The translations under genes were made by a program, and so were the position numbers. The notes under the pieces are model-generated. The model saw nothing but the letters and a program-made list of their open reading frames with translations. It ran no database searches and was not told where the DNA came from. Source: Ectobius pallidus (taxonomy: Eukaryota; Arthropoda; Insecta; Blattodea; Ectobiidae). From it: a stretch of DNA of 64,000 bases. Location of the stretch: the NCBI GenBank assembly GCA_964059195.1, contig CAXKWD010000005.1:151495265-151559264 (forward strand), written 5' to 3'. Shown piece after piece: positions 1-11,822 of this stretch (the stretch's first letter is position 1; the number at the start of each line of letters is the position of its first letter).

Positions 1-1350
1 ACTAAATTAGAAGCATCGGATTCGAATCCTGAGAAGAGCAGTGTCTAAATACAGTATTAACTATTAACTAAGAGATAACAGGAAGAACTTCACAGTTGAG
101 AATCTTGAAAAATATTTAGTAGTATACTGTAACCAGGAAATGTGAGGCAATCTTATTTTCACTACTTCTTTTGATTGTTTATGCTTTCTTTCTTCAATTG
201 TATAATGTCTTAAAGCAAGTTTACACAAATTTAAGTCAATTTTGTTAAGTTAAACTTTACAAGTATTATGTACTCAATCCTATGTAGCACACTCAAATTC
301 ATTAAACCAATTATTCTACCCGAAAACGATATTTTGGACAAAAAAACCTAAAAAAAACCTATTTCACCTAATGGAAAACCTAAAACAGTGTTTTTAAAAA
401 CCTAAAAATCCGGTCCCTAATGATAACTGAACAACAAAAATAATGTCAATTTTTTTGCTAAAAAATATTCAAATCACAATGGTGTTTTGAGCTAGATCAA
501 GAAATACCTGTATAATTATTATGTTACATAACTTTACTGAATTAACTATTTATTTCAGCTTTATTCAGAAGTTTACCTACCATGTAAAAATGTTTAATAA
601 CAATTTAACGAGAAGAGAATTCAACCCTTCGGTACATTCTGTCAATGAAGAAACATCATAGCAATGACTTCAAGTTTGTTTACATGTCTTGTGAACTGCT
701 CCATAGAACTTAAGTGAACAAGAGTGGCCCATTCTTTTTGCAGTCAGCTGTATATGACAAGATAAATCATACTGAACACAGCAAAAGCCTTGGCTCTTTA
801 TAATTTCATCATTTTATTATACAATCAGAAGTAAAAAAATTACAAATACTTTAGAGAATTAAAATAATTACAAAAATGTATATTCCTGTACATGTTCATA
901 TGAACACACATTCATAATAAAACTAATGACAATACTTATTCATTGGTAGGAAGAACTTTTCCCATAACAATCATTCTGCAATACTATGTACAATAAATAA
1001 CAAAATATTGCACATTTCCTATATTGAATGTAAGAAAATACAAAATGTATTTAGATTAGGTACACATCAAAACATGATTTCCTCCACTGTATCTTCAACC
1101 TCTTTAATCCCACAGTAAGCGAGATAGACTACATATTTCTCTTTAGAATTGTGGGGAGGTCAAGATGAAAATCATACACATAACAATATTCTTATGTTGT
1201 CTCAAATTTTTATTCCAATGTTATTAATTTTGTTAGATTTTCCATACCATTGTGAATTTCACATGTTTCTCAGGTTTATTTATAGAAATATAGTTGAATT
1301 GATTTTGCATAAAAAAGCACTTTTATTTTGCCAGTGTGATAATAGTATAT
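1..1350. other. AT-rich sequence without a recognisable gene
   Basis: No open frame here shows domain-like composition or family resemblance. The stretch at about 321-411 is rich in CCTAAAA and AACCTA motifs and ends in TCCGGTCCCTA. The end resembles the terminus TAGGGACC..ATTTTT of the hAT-like pieces at 54929 and 58801 when reversed, so it may be a degenerate hAT end. No partner terminus was found. Otherwise nothing is supported. Confidence 0.5.
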
Positions 1351-1445
1351 TGCGATACAAGTGCCGTAAGCGATGCATACGGATCGAGGAAAGAGTTTTT
1401 TTCATTTTCCGAGATCCGTTATGCGCTTACGGCACGAGTATTGCA
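1351..1445. repeat. Imperfect palindrome (hairpin), GTGCCGTAAG arms
   Basis: The left arm starts near 1351 and includes GTGCCGTAAGCG (1361). The right arm ends near 1445 and contains CGCTTACGGCAC (about 1424-1435). Each arm is about 35 bp, with a short T-rich loop between them. A related GTGCCGTAAG motif recurs alone near 1637. It could be a tiny foldback element or a decayed MITE; no target duplication was identified. Confidence 0.55.
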
Positions 1446-1719
1446 TGCTATTTTTTGCACAATGATTATTTATATCAATTTAATTATATTAATTGTGATA
1501 TTACCTGAAAATATTATGTATATACATTCTTGAAGATAGATGTTTATTTCAGAAAGTGATTCGCATGTGTTTGTTGTTATGAGAACCGAATATTTGTCCT
1601 GGGGGGCCTTGTCCATAAAGGCTTGTATTATGATGTGCCGTAAGTAAATTCGTAACCGCACATAGCAACAAGATTGCTTACGATCCACGGCAACAACATT
1701 TGTAAGTACCACTAATTAG

Positions 1720-2530
1720 TTAAGTCGTGCAAAAAGTAATATATCAATTTCACTAGTGTTTTGTTAAAAGTTACAGGAATTTTCTAATGATTAGCAATAT
1801 ATTTAGACAAAATTAGTTATATGTTAATTTAAAATCTAGAGCAATTTTTTCTTCTTCAGTAATTTACAGTTTGCAGTCATTTCTTATATGTTAGTTAGGG
1901 CTTAGATTCCACAGCTGATTCACTGTCCAGCTCATGAAAACAAGTTGGATGGCATGGGCCATAACACTGGTTCATGGGTTCTCATGGGCCATACCAGTTG
2001 TCATGTTGACCCACCTATCATTACATATAGTACCGGTATTACACACTTTGTGTCAACAGAACGACAAATCAGTAAACATTCAGAAATTGTTCTTACTTGT
2101 TGAGAAAAACTTTGAGGGGAGATTTATATGTTTATGATGGGGAAAAATGAAAGGAACCATTCTTCATATGTTTTTTGAATCAATTTTTTATGACATTCTT
2201 ACAAAGCACAGAATTCCTAACCAAAAACACATAAAAATATCTTAAAATTTACTGAAGTTGAATATAACATACGGAAAAGTGTGATTTTGAGAAAAAAAGA
2301 GGTCTGGGTTTATTAGTACCTTTTACCAACCATAACACACCTATGCCAAGGTCTAATTTTACCAATTTAATAATGTTTTTCAGGTAAAAGATAACTTTTA
2401 ATAAAAATTCACCAAAAACACTCTCTTATCCTCTCTGTAATAAAAAATAATAAAAAATAAAAAATAAATAATAATAATAAAAAAAGCAAGTAGTCCCTTT
2501 TAGTTTTCTACATCACATTTTGCAAGGTTT
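1720..2530. other. Intergenic or intronic AT-rich DNA, nothing identified
   Basis: No coding signature, terminal repeat or RNA gene could be supported. A low-complexity AATAAT/AAAATA run lies at about 2442-2485. Short open frames lack any family resemblance. Confidence 0.5.
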
Positions 2531-2534
2531 ATTT

Positions 2535-2770
2535 ATATAGGCACGTAAAAGGAACATGCTGTGCCTGTAATAAGCCGTTGGAAACTATTCTTCCCCCCTT
2601 TTCAATAGAAGCGATTTGCACAGTGATGAGGCACGTGCGATTCCTAGAAGATCTCACTCAATTAAAGAGGCATGTGAAGGGAATATGCCGTGCCCTTAAT
2701 GAGTCATTGGAAACTATTCTTCCCTGCTTTTAAATAGAAGTGATGAAAAAATGAGGCACGTGCGATCCCC
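2535..2770. repeat. Two diverged direct repeats of about 105 bp
   Basis: Copy 1 (about 2539-2643) and copy 2 (about 2668-2769) share the order GGCACGT/GGCATGT, AACATGC/AATATGC, CGTGCC, CATTGGAAACTATTCTTCCC, AATAGAAG and GAGGCACGTGCGAT. They are separated by about 25 bp. This is a local tandem duplication with moderate divergence. No coding content is evident. Confidence 0.6.
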
Positions 2771-2789
2771 GCTCAGTTATCGTCGCCCA

Positions 2790-3755
2790 ACGATTCAGCT
2801 GAGGTTGTCGCTTAGTACTCGTTAGTGTTCTGTCGATACAAGAAAACTTTTTTCAACCAAAATATGTTGTTACTGTCGATAAATAGAAATAGATGATGCA
2901 AAACTGACGGAACTTGTGAGAGAGAACTTTTGTTTACATTCCTTTTAGCTCAACCCTTGAACTGCTTCTCAAACAAAATCAGGCCGCTCATTGAAAAGCA
3001 GTACACAAACTAGAGAAAAATAATGAATTCTGGTTGAAAAATAGGTGTTTAAAATTACTCATTAGTAATTATTAGAACAACCTATACAGTCCCTCACCAT
3101 CGCCCTAGAAGAAGAGGCATCTATGTTCAATGACTGGCTGGCAGCTGTGGAAGGAGGGTCTGATTGCAAATAAACCACACTTGCTGGCGCCCAACTGATA
3201 AGGTACGTGAGATGTACTGACCATCTGTACTCCATAAGGACAAAACAATAAGCCGCTGCATGCTTGGAGTCTAATGCTGTGTTACAAGAGGTTCAATGTT
3301 TCACAGTTATGTATTATCCTTTATGTATGAATAAATAGTTTTTATTCTGATTTTGTAGTCTATTGTCATATATATGAATAAATAACCTTCAATCAATTAT
3401 TTCGGCTACTGTTATCAATTGGTTAATATAATCAGATCAGCTCCATCCCAAAGTGATCGTAACAAGCGATGTGCACTGTATTATATGTTAGAAATATGGA
3501 TTAGGACACACTAATACATATATAACATCTTTTTCATATACTTTTGATTTGAACAAAGAAAATATCGAGAGAATCTTACAAATATTAGAAGCAGAAGATG
3601 TATTTGATGAAGCTGACATTAATGAGCCCTTCATTATTGATCTAATTAAAAAAGGGGGGGAAAGATTAACCAACAGGTTGTAACTTGTTTCAAGGGCTTC
3701 CCAGTTGTTGCTAATGGAAAAATTCAAATCAAAAGCATTGCACTTTTAATTATAA
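2790..3755. other. Unassigned DNA
   Basis: No family-level similarity was recognised in any frame. An open frame on the minus strand (about 3488-3727) has ordinary AT-rich composition and no domain features, so I do not call it a gene. Confidence 0.45.
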
Positions 3756-4668
3756 GTCAATCACCGATTAATATGTGAAGAACATGGCTGTCGCAATGAT
3801 GATTTGGTGGAGGAGTTAAGGTTATAAACATCTTCCCACATTGATAATTCACTTCATGTCTTTGCTTGGTCACCACTACACATAACTTGTGCTGCATCGC
3901 ACCATGAACAATGGATGAAACAAAAGGACAAGTGTATTACAAGAACTCTTAAAAGTGCTTACATACACGTTACAATAAGCTTTCACAATTGAATGAACAC
4001 TCTGGTAAAGTGGCCACATGGTACAACTCGTGAGAAAATAGGAAGGTCCAAGGATAGGGTGAAGAAAGTCTTGTGAAAGTTTGATATACATTTTTCTCGT
4101 TGAAGACCTGTAGATTCTCATTGAGTTGGTACACATCTTGATATTGAGAAGTGCAATTTTATTTATAAAAGTATGAATTTGTGTTACATAGTATATCCAC
4201 TCTTCCTACAGGTCAGAATGCTGTCCAAAACGGTGGACGTTAGCCTGTCCTTTGTCAATCACAGATTAACACGTCAAGAACATGGCTGTCACAATGACGA
4301 TGTGATGGAGGAGTTAAAGGTTACAAATATCTCCCCACATTGATAATTCCCTTCATGTCTTTGCTTGGTTCCTACTATACATAACTTGTGTTCCGTTGCA
4401 CCATGAAAAATGGACGAAACAAAAGAACAAGTGTTCATTTAATTACAAGAACTCTTAAAAGTACTTACGTATACTACATTAAGTTGTTACAATTGAATGA
4501 ACACTCTGGTAAAGTGGCCACATGGTACAACTAGTGAGAGAATAGGGAGGTCCATGGATAGGGTGAAGAAAGCTTGACATACATTTTTCTCGTTCAAGAA
4601 ACAGAGTAATTCAGCCTGTAGTTTCTCATTGAGTTGGTATACATCTTGATATTGAGAAGTGTAATCAA
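3756..4668. repeat. Large direct duplication, two copies of about 415 bp
   Basis: Copy 1 (3756-about 4167) and copy 2 (4253-about 4668) start with GTCAATCACCGATTAA / GTCAATCACAGATTAA. They continue colinearly through AACATGGCTGTC, CCACATTGATAATTC, GAATGAACACTCTGGTAAAG and CATTGAGTTGGTA. The offset is about 498 bp. Many substitutions and some indels separate the copies, so the duplication is old. Minus-strand open frames across both copies (about 3876-4136 and 4487-4708) share residues only because the DNA is duplicated. Confidence 0.75.
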
Positions 4669-5230
4669 CCCGCAGATAGCTGCTTCCAGAATTTCTGTAG
4701 GCGAGCACCTGATGACCTACACCCGTGACCTACTAAATGCAGCCAGGGTCTACGCAAAACAGAGAGGCTACCAGTTTGTGTAGACTCGTGACTGCAAGGT
4801 ATTTATTAGAAAAGATGTAAGAAGCCAAGCCCTTAAAATCAGTCGTCAGAACAATCTTAAAAACTTGTAAATCTAATTCAATAATAACGCTGTCATCAAT
4901 AAGTCTCTGAAACCTCCAATAATGATGGAAAAACAATAGTGTAAACTATATCTCTCAAGTATTTTTATTTTTATTTTTGTCTCCAACAGTGGATGGTTTA
5001 TTAGATGAATTAAACAACTATTCCGACAATTCAATAACGACAGTCTTGCTCTAGTTTCATTAACAAAACAATTCATGGAAAGGAAAAGTTAAGAACTTTC
5101 CAAGAAAACAATGGACTCTGGGCAGGTGTGATAAAAGACTTATCTTTGTACCAGCTTTGGAAGAAAGTCAATAGATAATGAAAAATCACGACTGCAACCA
5201 CGAACAGATTCGCCTATACTCCCTCAATCC

Positions 5231-5600
5231 ATGAATTCACCACAGCCCACTCAACCAGCAGAACTTCTTCAGCAGCCAGAAAATAATGAAACAATAAACA
5301 ATGCTCCCCATTCACCTGAACCAGTGGCATCCACAAGCAAAGATATAGTGTCTTCACCTTTCAAAAGGGCTTTATGTTGGCCTCGACCTGCTGAAAAGGA
5401 AGCACTAAAAAGAAAGAGTGAGAGAATCCAGAAGAAGAAGCATCAAAATATTACAAAGAAAGGGAAGAAAGAACATGAAATGTCAGAATCCGGAAGTTCG
5501 GACGAGTTAGTGCAGTCTCAATAATGGACACCGATGATTCTAAGTGGCCTGAGGAGGATTCTGATGAAATAACAATAGAAACTCTAGGAGGAAAGGGGCT
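5231..5600 (+). pseudogene. C-terminal tail of a pogo/Jerky-like (DDE_1) transposase
   Basis: The frame from 5231 encodes a Pro/Gln-rich stretch, then STSKDIVSSPFKRALCWP, followed by a Lys/Arg-rich tail. The SPFxxALxWPxP signature followed by a basic coiled tail is typical of the C-terminus of insect pogo/CENP-B-related transposases. This is recognition from family knowledge and was not checked by search. The catalytic domain is not recognisable upstream, so the copy is truncated. The frame stops at 5522-5524, and acidic Ser/Asp/Glu-rich coding-like sequence continues to about 5600 before a run of G. Confidence 0.5.
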
Positions 5601-5631
5601 TAAGTAAGGGATTTCATAATTACTGAATTTG

Positions 5632-5648
5632 TGGGGGGGGGGGGGGGA
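5632..5648. repeat. Poly-G run (about 16 nt)
   Basis: An uninterrupted G tract follows the pogo-like tail. It is a homopolymer prone to length error and has no other feature. Confidence 0.8.
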
Positions 5649-5749
5649 AGAGAAATGCAACAAAATTTACTTATCTTAACAAAATTAATCAGGAAATAGA
5701 TTGTCTTCAGATGGGCACCACTGTTGAGTAACTTTGTCACCAAGACCCA

Positions 5750-6690
5750 TTGTATACTCGGATAAAGAACCTCATCTTGAGTGCACCCTCATCAGACAGT
5801 GAAAGTCAAGCAAGGATTGAGAAAGCACTTCTAATCCTATATTACTTTAACAACATTTATCTCGAACACAGACTTCTCTCATACCTAAAAATGAAGTCAA
5901 TCCAAGATGTTCATCATTCCTGCTTATCATGTCATGGAAAACTGCTTCATAGAGAAGAAATATTGGAGAACGTTCTTGATAACATGAACTTGACTACCGA
6001 TGAGAAGGATCGACATAGGCGAGTCTTTATAGACAAGGATCAAAAGAAGTTCGTTGAGAACTTCATCTCTGACACCATAACCAGTGACACATCTCACATC
6101 CACGGCGCGAAGTACATTGTGGCGTTAGGTTGCTCTGCGCACATAACAGTAGAAGTCCACAAAGGCACTGGTTATGCCCATCAGACTAAGATCTGTACCC
6201 TACATTATATAGTAGTACCATCTAAGGATGGTTATCTACGACTACCCAATGTGCGTGTCCTGACCCCTGGAGAGGATTCACCAATATCTTCGGAGTGATA
6301 CCGTCCAACTATCATTATATGCTACATCCAACAGAGGATACGACCCTTCCAATCGAGATACTTATTAGAAGGGACCACTACTGGGAGGTGGTGAAGGACA
6401 ATTCACCCATCCATATTTCATCAACACTGGTACTTATCCCCTCCAAGTTAGGTTGGATCCTAAGTGGGAATCGATCAGGCATCACTGTGGGTTCAGCAAT
6501 TGTGAATTACATCCACTCGGAACAAGTACCCTCTTACCTGGATGACACACTAAGGAAATTCTGACCTGGAGAGACTTTGGGCATCAGAGAGAATCAAGAT
6601 CGACAGCGCAGCTCCAAGGACTCAGCAATACTTAAGGCTTTCGAGGATTCCTACTTTGTCGAGTATGACGACGTGCAGTTGTGCTCACTA
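5750..6690 (+). pseudogene. BEL/Pao retrotransposon remnant (protease to pre-RT region)
   Basis: Two adjacent open frames (about 5750-6297 and 6295-6690) resemble the BEL/Pao region containing the retropepsin-like DUF1758 domain. The first frame has a Cys-rich motif (CLSCHGKLLHRE) and VRVLTPGEDSP. The second has IEILIRRDHYWEVV and PSKLGWILSG, the characteristic stretch after the protease, and then after one TGA reads KDSAILKAFEDSYFVE, which matches the linker before reverse transcriptase. The LDSG active-site motif is not visible, so the protease core is lost or mutated. At least one frameshift (near 6290) and one stop (6562-6564) make it dead. It probably belongs with the candidate LTR at 7389. 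Confidence 0.65.
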
Positions 6691-7388
6691 AACTATTTAT
6701 TTACTGACTGATACAAACATGGAGTAGGAGGTTGAAGTACAAACAGTTCAACAGGATGGCCATAGATGGCGGGGTGAAACAGTTCAATAGCTTGATCCTA
6801 GATGGCAGGGATGTCTTCATTCTGCCACTTCCCCCCACCGAAGTAATGTTCAGGAAGTAATGGAAGATGTAACTAAAGTTATGGGTTTAAGAAGTGTTGA
6901 TGTGAGTAAAAAAGTATTTGTAGATGATGTAAATAATATTCATTCATATCATTTAACCAAATAATCGGTCATGTTGGTTCTCCAGAACCGACTGTAAGGG
7001 AGGAACAAATAGGATGTGTTCAAAAAGCCATTGAGTATGATCAAGGAAAAATAATTTGTATTTGTTCTATGTAGGCCTAATTCTTTAGCACTGATCTATT
7101 CCTTGGGAGATTGCCTCCACGTGGTGCCCTCTGGATCTCGACTAAACGATCTACATGAATGTCAGTATGCTTCCCAAAGAAACTGTTATGGGCAGCGAGC
7201 ACCTACCACAATGTAGAGCATTACACAGCACAGACTTATCTACACGCTACTGGGAAGCAAGACAGCTAATGGAAGAGCTCCAACAAGCTGGACATTAGCA
7301 AAGTTATTATACAGGAAAAGTGTATTTGGCAGACAAATATGCGAATGCAGATTGTACATGTTGATAAGCCATTCAGTGCTAAGGATAC
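6691..7388. other. Decayed sequence between the BEL remnant and its candidate LTR
   Basis: No continuous frame is recognisable. It may be the eroded pol and 3' region of the BEL/Pao copy, judging only from its position. Confidence 0.3.
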
Positions 7389-7801
7389 TGTTACAAGTAC
7401 CCTGCCTTAGTCGTGTTCGGGAGTCTTCCCGACACACCACGAACTTAGAAAGCCGAAGACATCAGTCAGGTGATTCTCTAAGCCAATCACCTGAGAGCTT
7501 TTTAACCGCTAGGCTTGTAAAGGTAGCCATTTTGTTTTAACTCTACGAACACTCTGCTACAAGAACTCCTCGTGAACAGACATGTTCAATTACAGCTGCC
7601 CAAGATGGCGAGTGAGGGTATAAATATTAGTCTTCGGCTTATTAGCTTCTTAATATAAAGTGTTGTAAGTAAAATTGTCTTTCTATGCGGCGATAAATGC
7701 CCACATGGTAATTTAAATAATGATAAATAAATAGCTTCCAAACTGTGTATCTGGTGTACCCCTTGAATTGATCTCAAGCTCTGAAGTTCTCTGTTCCTAC
7801 A
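7389..7801 (+). mobile_element. Candidate LTR (BEL/Pao-like), possibly the 3' LTR
   Basis: The stretch begins TGTTACAAG and ends TTCCTACA, giving TG..CA borders. It contains a short palindrome GTGTTCGGGAG/CTTCCCGACAC (about 7418-7436), a TATA-like GGTATAAATATTAG near 7617 and an AATAAATA polyadenylation-like motif near 7725. It lies downstream of a BEL/Pao coding remnant in the same orientation. No second LTR or target duplication is seen, so this is inference from architecture. Confidence 0.4.
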
Positions 7802-8160
7802 TTTCCAACACCACTGAAACTAGCCTCGGAGAGACTTTTGAAATTTATCAGTTGTTTATCGACTGATTGGCACCCATATATACATATCTACGAAGAGTAA
7901 CAGTCTCATAAAGTGGTGCCCAGATCTTGAAAGAACAACCTTCCTGAGCAGAAATAACAGGACTCAACAACTTTGTTTTTGTTTTAAGTTTTAAATCAGT
8001 CAATGAAACATCTGTATATTTAAGAATGAGCAAAAAAGAGATACTCAACCTTCTTAGCTACGAATGGAACTGTCGGAGTCACAAATATTACTATTGGATC
8101 ATGGGCCTCTCAAGAACAACCAGCGGTATTAGGAGCTATCCTGAGTTATGTAGGTAGATG
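7802..8160. other. Unassigned DNA
   Basis: Nothing recognisable was found between the candidate LTR and the tandem array. Confidence 0.4.
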
Positions 8161-8775
8161 TGATGGAACAGTAAGTTGGGGATTACTGATAGGATGGTTA
8201 TTGCTGCATTTGCATATGGCAATGACCTATCAGTTGACACACTTACAGAATGCCTGTAGTTATCTGTACCCTGGCTTTTAGTCCAGGATGTAATTGGGAA
8301 TAAAAGATAATGGCCCCAATACAGGTTAAATCTGTGGTGGAACAGTAAATTGGGGATTACTGATAGGATGGCTATTGCTGCATTTGCATATGGCAATGAT
8401 CTATCAGTTGTGAGACACTTACAGAATGCCTGTAGTTATCTGTACCCTGGCTTTTGGTCCAGGACGTAATTGGGAATAAAGGAGAATGGCCCCAATACAT
8501 GTTAAATCTGTGGTGGAACAGTAAGTTGGGAATACTGATAGGATGGTTATTGCTGCATTTGCATATGGCAATGACCTATCAGTTGAGACACTTATGGAAT
8601 GCCTGCAGTTATCTGTACCCTGGCTTTTGGTCCAGGATGTAATTGGGAATGAAAGAGAATGGCCCCTATACATGTTAATTCTATGGTGGAACACTAAGTT
8701 GGGAATACTGATAGGATGGTTATTGTTGCATTTGCATATGGCAATGACCTATCAGTCCAGACGCTTACGGATTAC
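8160..8775. repeat. Tandem array, period about 174 bp, about 3.5 copies
   Basis: The landmark GGAACAGTAAGTTGGG recurs with AACA/AACAC at 8167, 8341, 8517 and 8690, giving spacings of 174, 176 and 173 bp. Each unit carries TGATAGGATGG, TTGCATATGGCAATG and GCTTTTGGTCCAGGA. Because the period is near a multiple of three, open frames run through the array on both strands. These are products of periodicity, not a gene. The copies differ by several per cent. Confidence 0.9.
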
Positions 8776-9006
8776 CTCCACAGCATTAAATATATTTATT
8801 ATAATATTCCGCCTTAACATATTTAATATTAACCCTTATCTGTTGGATATGAGTTATTTTAATTTTTCCACAGTATTAATAAATTTTTCAGGATAAAGAC
8901 ACATATGCATTACACTATGAAATAATATTACAGGTATTGGGAAAAAAGGAGAGGTCATATTACAATAAAATTTAATTAATTAAATGATATTAATGATACT
9001 TTAGAT

Positions 9007-9417
9007 CAGCGGTTCCCAACTGGTGGGTCGTGACTCGATCCTAAAACTATCAGAAACCTTCGAATAAACCATCGGAAAAGATAAGAAAAATCGAAACAAA
9101 TCAAATTGTGTTTTGATTGTTTTCTTGGTTCTGAATTTTTGGCAACTGGGGCAGACAACAGGACCACTATATCCCTCCCATATTTTGTCAAGTATTTTAA
9201 AACCAGAACACAAATTGTTTATCAATAATCAATCTGTATCTTCAAAAAAGCCTACATAAGCTTATATATGTTTGCAATATTTGATGGAAAATTATATATA
9301 CATAAGGAAGGGATACGATATAAATAAGGTTTTGTACTCCACCATGGACCGATGGACCGTGGAGGTATTCCTATAAGGAAAGGTGGGTCGCCAGCTGAAA
9401 ACTGTTGGGAACCACTG
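9007..9417. mobile_element. hAT-type MITE, 411 bp, perfect 8-bp target duplication
   Basis: The ends are CAGCGGTTCCCAACTGGTGG and, inverted, CAGTGGTTCCCAACAGTTTT. The element is flanked on both sides by CTTTAGAT (8999-9006 and 9418-9425). An 8-bp duplication with CAG-starting termini is diagnostic of the hAT superfamily. The interior has no transposase, so it is non-autonomous. It resembles the Charlie-like group with CAGxGGTTCxCAAC ends (family knowledge). Confidence 0.92.
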
Positions 9418-9425
9418 CTTTAGAT

Positions 9426-10205
9426 ATTCTCCATATACACAACAAAAGTACCAAACTAAACACTCTTGAAAATTTAGAAATTTACCTACACAAATCCAAT
9501 ATTATCAACGAGAATACAATTGACAGGAACTCCCTCTACAAAGTTTACGTCAACTATAAAACATGCAAAAGTTAAATCAATAACCAGTACTCCGTCAGCC
9601 ACCAAAGCAAGGAGTTGTAACATGCAGCAGAACACCAGCTCTTAATGTAGGTATTTCAAACAAATTCTTAAAATATTACTTTGTGAACATTAACCTTACA
9701 CTAATACTTAATGATTTTCATAGATCGACTGAAGATGACATGCAAATAGTGTCGAAATGGATCTCATTATATAATACATCAATAACGACGCTGTTATCCG
9801 AATACGAAGGAATCTTGGAATATACGACGTTTATATTTCTCATGTATTAAAGCTCTATAAACTTAAAGAGAATCTGCTGCGTACAGCCATAAAACTCGTT
9901 GCTCGCAAAGGGTTAGATGATGTGGTATGGTTATGGCTGTAAAAGCTGTTTAGTTTAATTTCGTAGTTCCGGTATTTAGTAATACCAGTCGTTAGTGCAA
10001 TATTTATATAGATTTTGAAGATTAAATCTATTTTAGAAAATTAGAAAATTTAGTCAGGTGGTTAGTGCAAGTACAAGTATTGCAAAGCAGTTCATAAAAC
10101 TCAGGGGACAGAAACACTTAAATGAATAAATTGCAAGGAGGACACCGAGTAAGACACAATATTCGGTCAATTTTCTAAGCAAGCGAATTGCTTCATTATT
10201 ACAGG
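9426..10205. other. Unassigned DNA upstream of a Harbinger remnant
   Basis: Nothing recognisable in six frames. It may contain eroded 5' parts of the Harbinger transposon, including an intron that ends at the acceptor ATTATTACAG near 10196-10205. Confidence 0.35.
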
Positions 10206-10753
10206 CTGTGTGTGATGACCTGGACAGTATTTCCCAAGGTCGGTGTCCAATGTCCGGAGAGTCTCCCGCCTGCTGGCATCTCTCCATCCTCAATTTATCA
10301 AGTTCCTTGCAACACAGGTAAGGAAAACTGAAAACAGCGACAACTTTCAAGCACTGGGAAGGGTCGAGGCTGTTGAAGGTATTTCTGGGATTGGTGGAGC
10401 CATCAACTGCACCCAAATGAAAATTGCGAACACCCCTAGAATTCTCCATGGGGAAATCTACAGGAACTGCAAGGTCTTCTTTTCCATAAATGTGCAGGTA
10501 ACATAATTCAATGTAAACATTTCTTGAAATAACAGTGCTGCTTTACTCTTCATTCTTACAGTGGTTTTTATATAAAATTAAATAAACATGTTCAATTTTA
10601 GAGGCAGTCACAGGTTCAAAATGGAATTCCTGAACATTATGGCAAGGTGGGCTGACAGTAACCATGACAGCTGAATCTTCCAGGCGTCTAGGATAAATAT
10701 GCAATTCAGAGAGGGCAACCTTACTGCTGCACTGCTGGGACATCCTAGGGCCT
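10206..10753 (+). pseudogene. HARBI1-like nuclease remnant (PIF/Harbinger), catalytic Asp replaced by Asn
   Basis: Residues such as ASLHPQFIKFLA and GGAINCTQMKI..EIYRNCKVFFSINVQ (frame from 10243) match the first catalytic block of Harbinger transposases. The usual GAIDCTH is here GAINCTQ, so the metal-binding Asp is Asn. The block is followed by GTAACA, a plausible donor (10499). After about 90 bp, a second block reads MEFLNIMARWADSNHDS, one TGA, then IFQASR and LLGHPRA (about 10619-10760), matching the next conserved segment (ARWPGSxHDS). Frame loss, the stop and abrupt truncation at GGGCCTGTTTCAC near 10750 show a dead copy. The end coincides with a possible MITE terminus. Confidence 0.75.
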
Positions 10754-10896
10754 GTTTCACGAAGCAACGGATGAGACGGGTGACGGGTTGACGAGTGTTA
10801 TCGGTTCAGCTGACAAGGGGTCAGAGTTTCTGTTTCACAAATATTTTCGACGCACCTGTCACTTGCTATATCTCGCGTGACGGGTCAACAAGTAAG

Positions 10897-11822
10897 ATGG
10901 CTACCACTAACGACAAGACGATTGCAGTGCTCCAGAAAATCAGGGAAATAATTCTATTCTTTTTGGTCCATTTTCGAGTGAATTAACTAAAACAGAAAAA
11001 TTTGAAAAGTGGCAGGAAGTTCCTGCACTTGCTGAATCCTTAGGGTTGATATTCACGAAAACATGGCAGTATGTCAGGGACACTTTATGGTGTATAGTGT
11101 ATTTGGAGGAAACAAACAATGGTAAGTGTTTATAGTATGTTCATTAGTCAATAACAGTTTTTTTCTTCAATATTTATCTGTATCTGAATGTAACTAATCA
11201 TAAACATGTAGTCCTATTTATTCCCTAAAGTACATATCTTATTATGTAATGACATGACCTAGCCTACTGTGCTCAGGAATGTTCAATAAAATATTTAGGC
11301 ACTGTCGTGAGAAATTATTTAAATTTAAATGATTTGTTTACCAAGAATTCTATGCCATAAAAGGGTTTAACTTAATAGTTATTAGTTATTAGTTATTACT
11401 ATTATTATTATTATTATTATTATTATTGCTATTTCATTTTCATTAATGTTACCATTACAATAGTTACAATAATGTTACACATTTTATTGAGTAAATGTGT
11501 GGTACAATTTACTGTGATTACAATTTGTTTAATTTATTTATAACTTAAATTAAATGTCTAAATCAAGTGCATTTTTTCAGGTAAAAAGAGACAATGCCAA
11601 AAGATGGGCACAGGTGGGGACAAGGAAGTGAAGTACAATGAAATAGATTTGCTCATATTAGATATCCTTGGGAAAGACAATCCTACTGTAGAAGGATTAG
11701 GGAACGCGGCTTGCTTCCAAGGAGAAGATGGTAATGATCCTGAATTTCAGTCAGATGCAGTCGAACCTCCAGCAACACCATCCTCATTCACCTTACATGT
11801 CCAGGAACATAAAAAAAAGTGA
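10897..11822 (+). pseudogene. Harbinger accessory Myb/SANT-like protein, two exons, one frameshift
   Basis: Exon 1 (10897-11121) encodes MATTNDKTIAVLQKIRE and, after a frameshift near 10953, SILFGPFSSELTKTEKFEKW, ALAESLGLI and KTWQYVRDTLW. This is the KW..(W/Y)..R(D) pattern of the Myb/SANT-like partner encoded beside Harbinger nucleases. A donor GGTAAGT (11122) and acceptor TTTTTTCAG (11572-11580) splice in phase to exon 2 (11581-11822). Exon 2 reads KKRQCQKMGTGGDKEVKYNE, LLILDILGKDNPTVEGLG and ends KKK-stop. Known role: DNA binding and nuclear import of the transposase. It lies just downstream of the HARBI1-like remnant on the same strand. Confidence 0.68.
11377..11428. repeat. ATT/TTAG microsatellite
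   Basis: Repeats of TTATTAG pass into about ten ATT units within the intron of the Myb-like remnant. Confidence 0.9.

Noticed and set aside
1149..1508. 119-codon open frame near the left edge
   Set aside because: It crosses a palindromic repeat and AT-rich DNA, has no domain, and competes with overlapping frames on both strands.
8136..8896. Long frames on both strands rich in repeated peptides
   Set aside because: They are created by the 174-bp periodicity; neither strand shows a start, splice or family signal.
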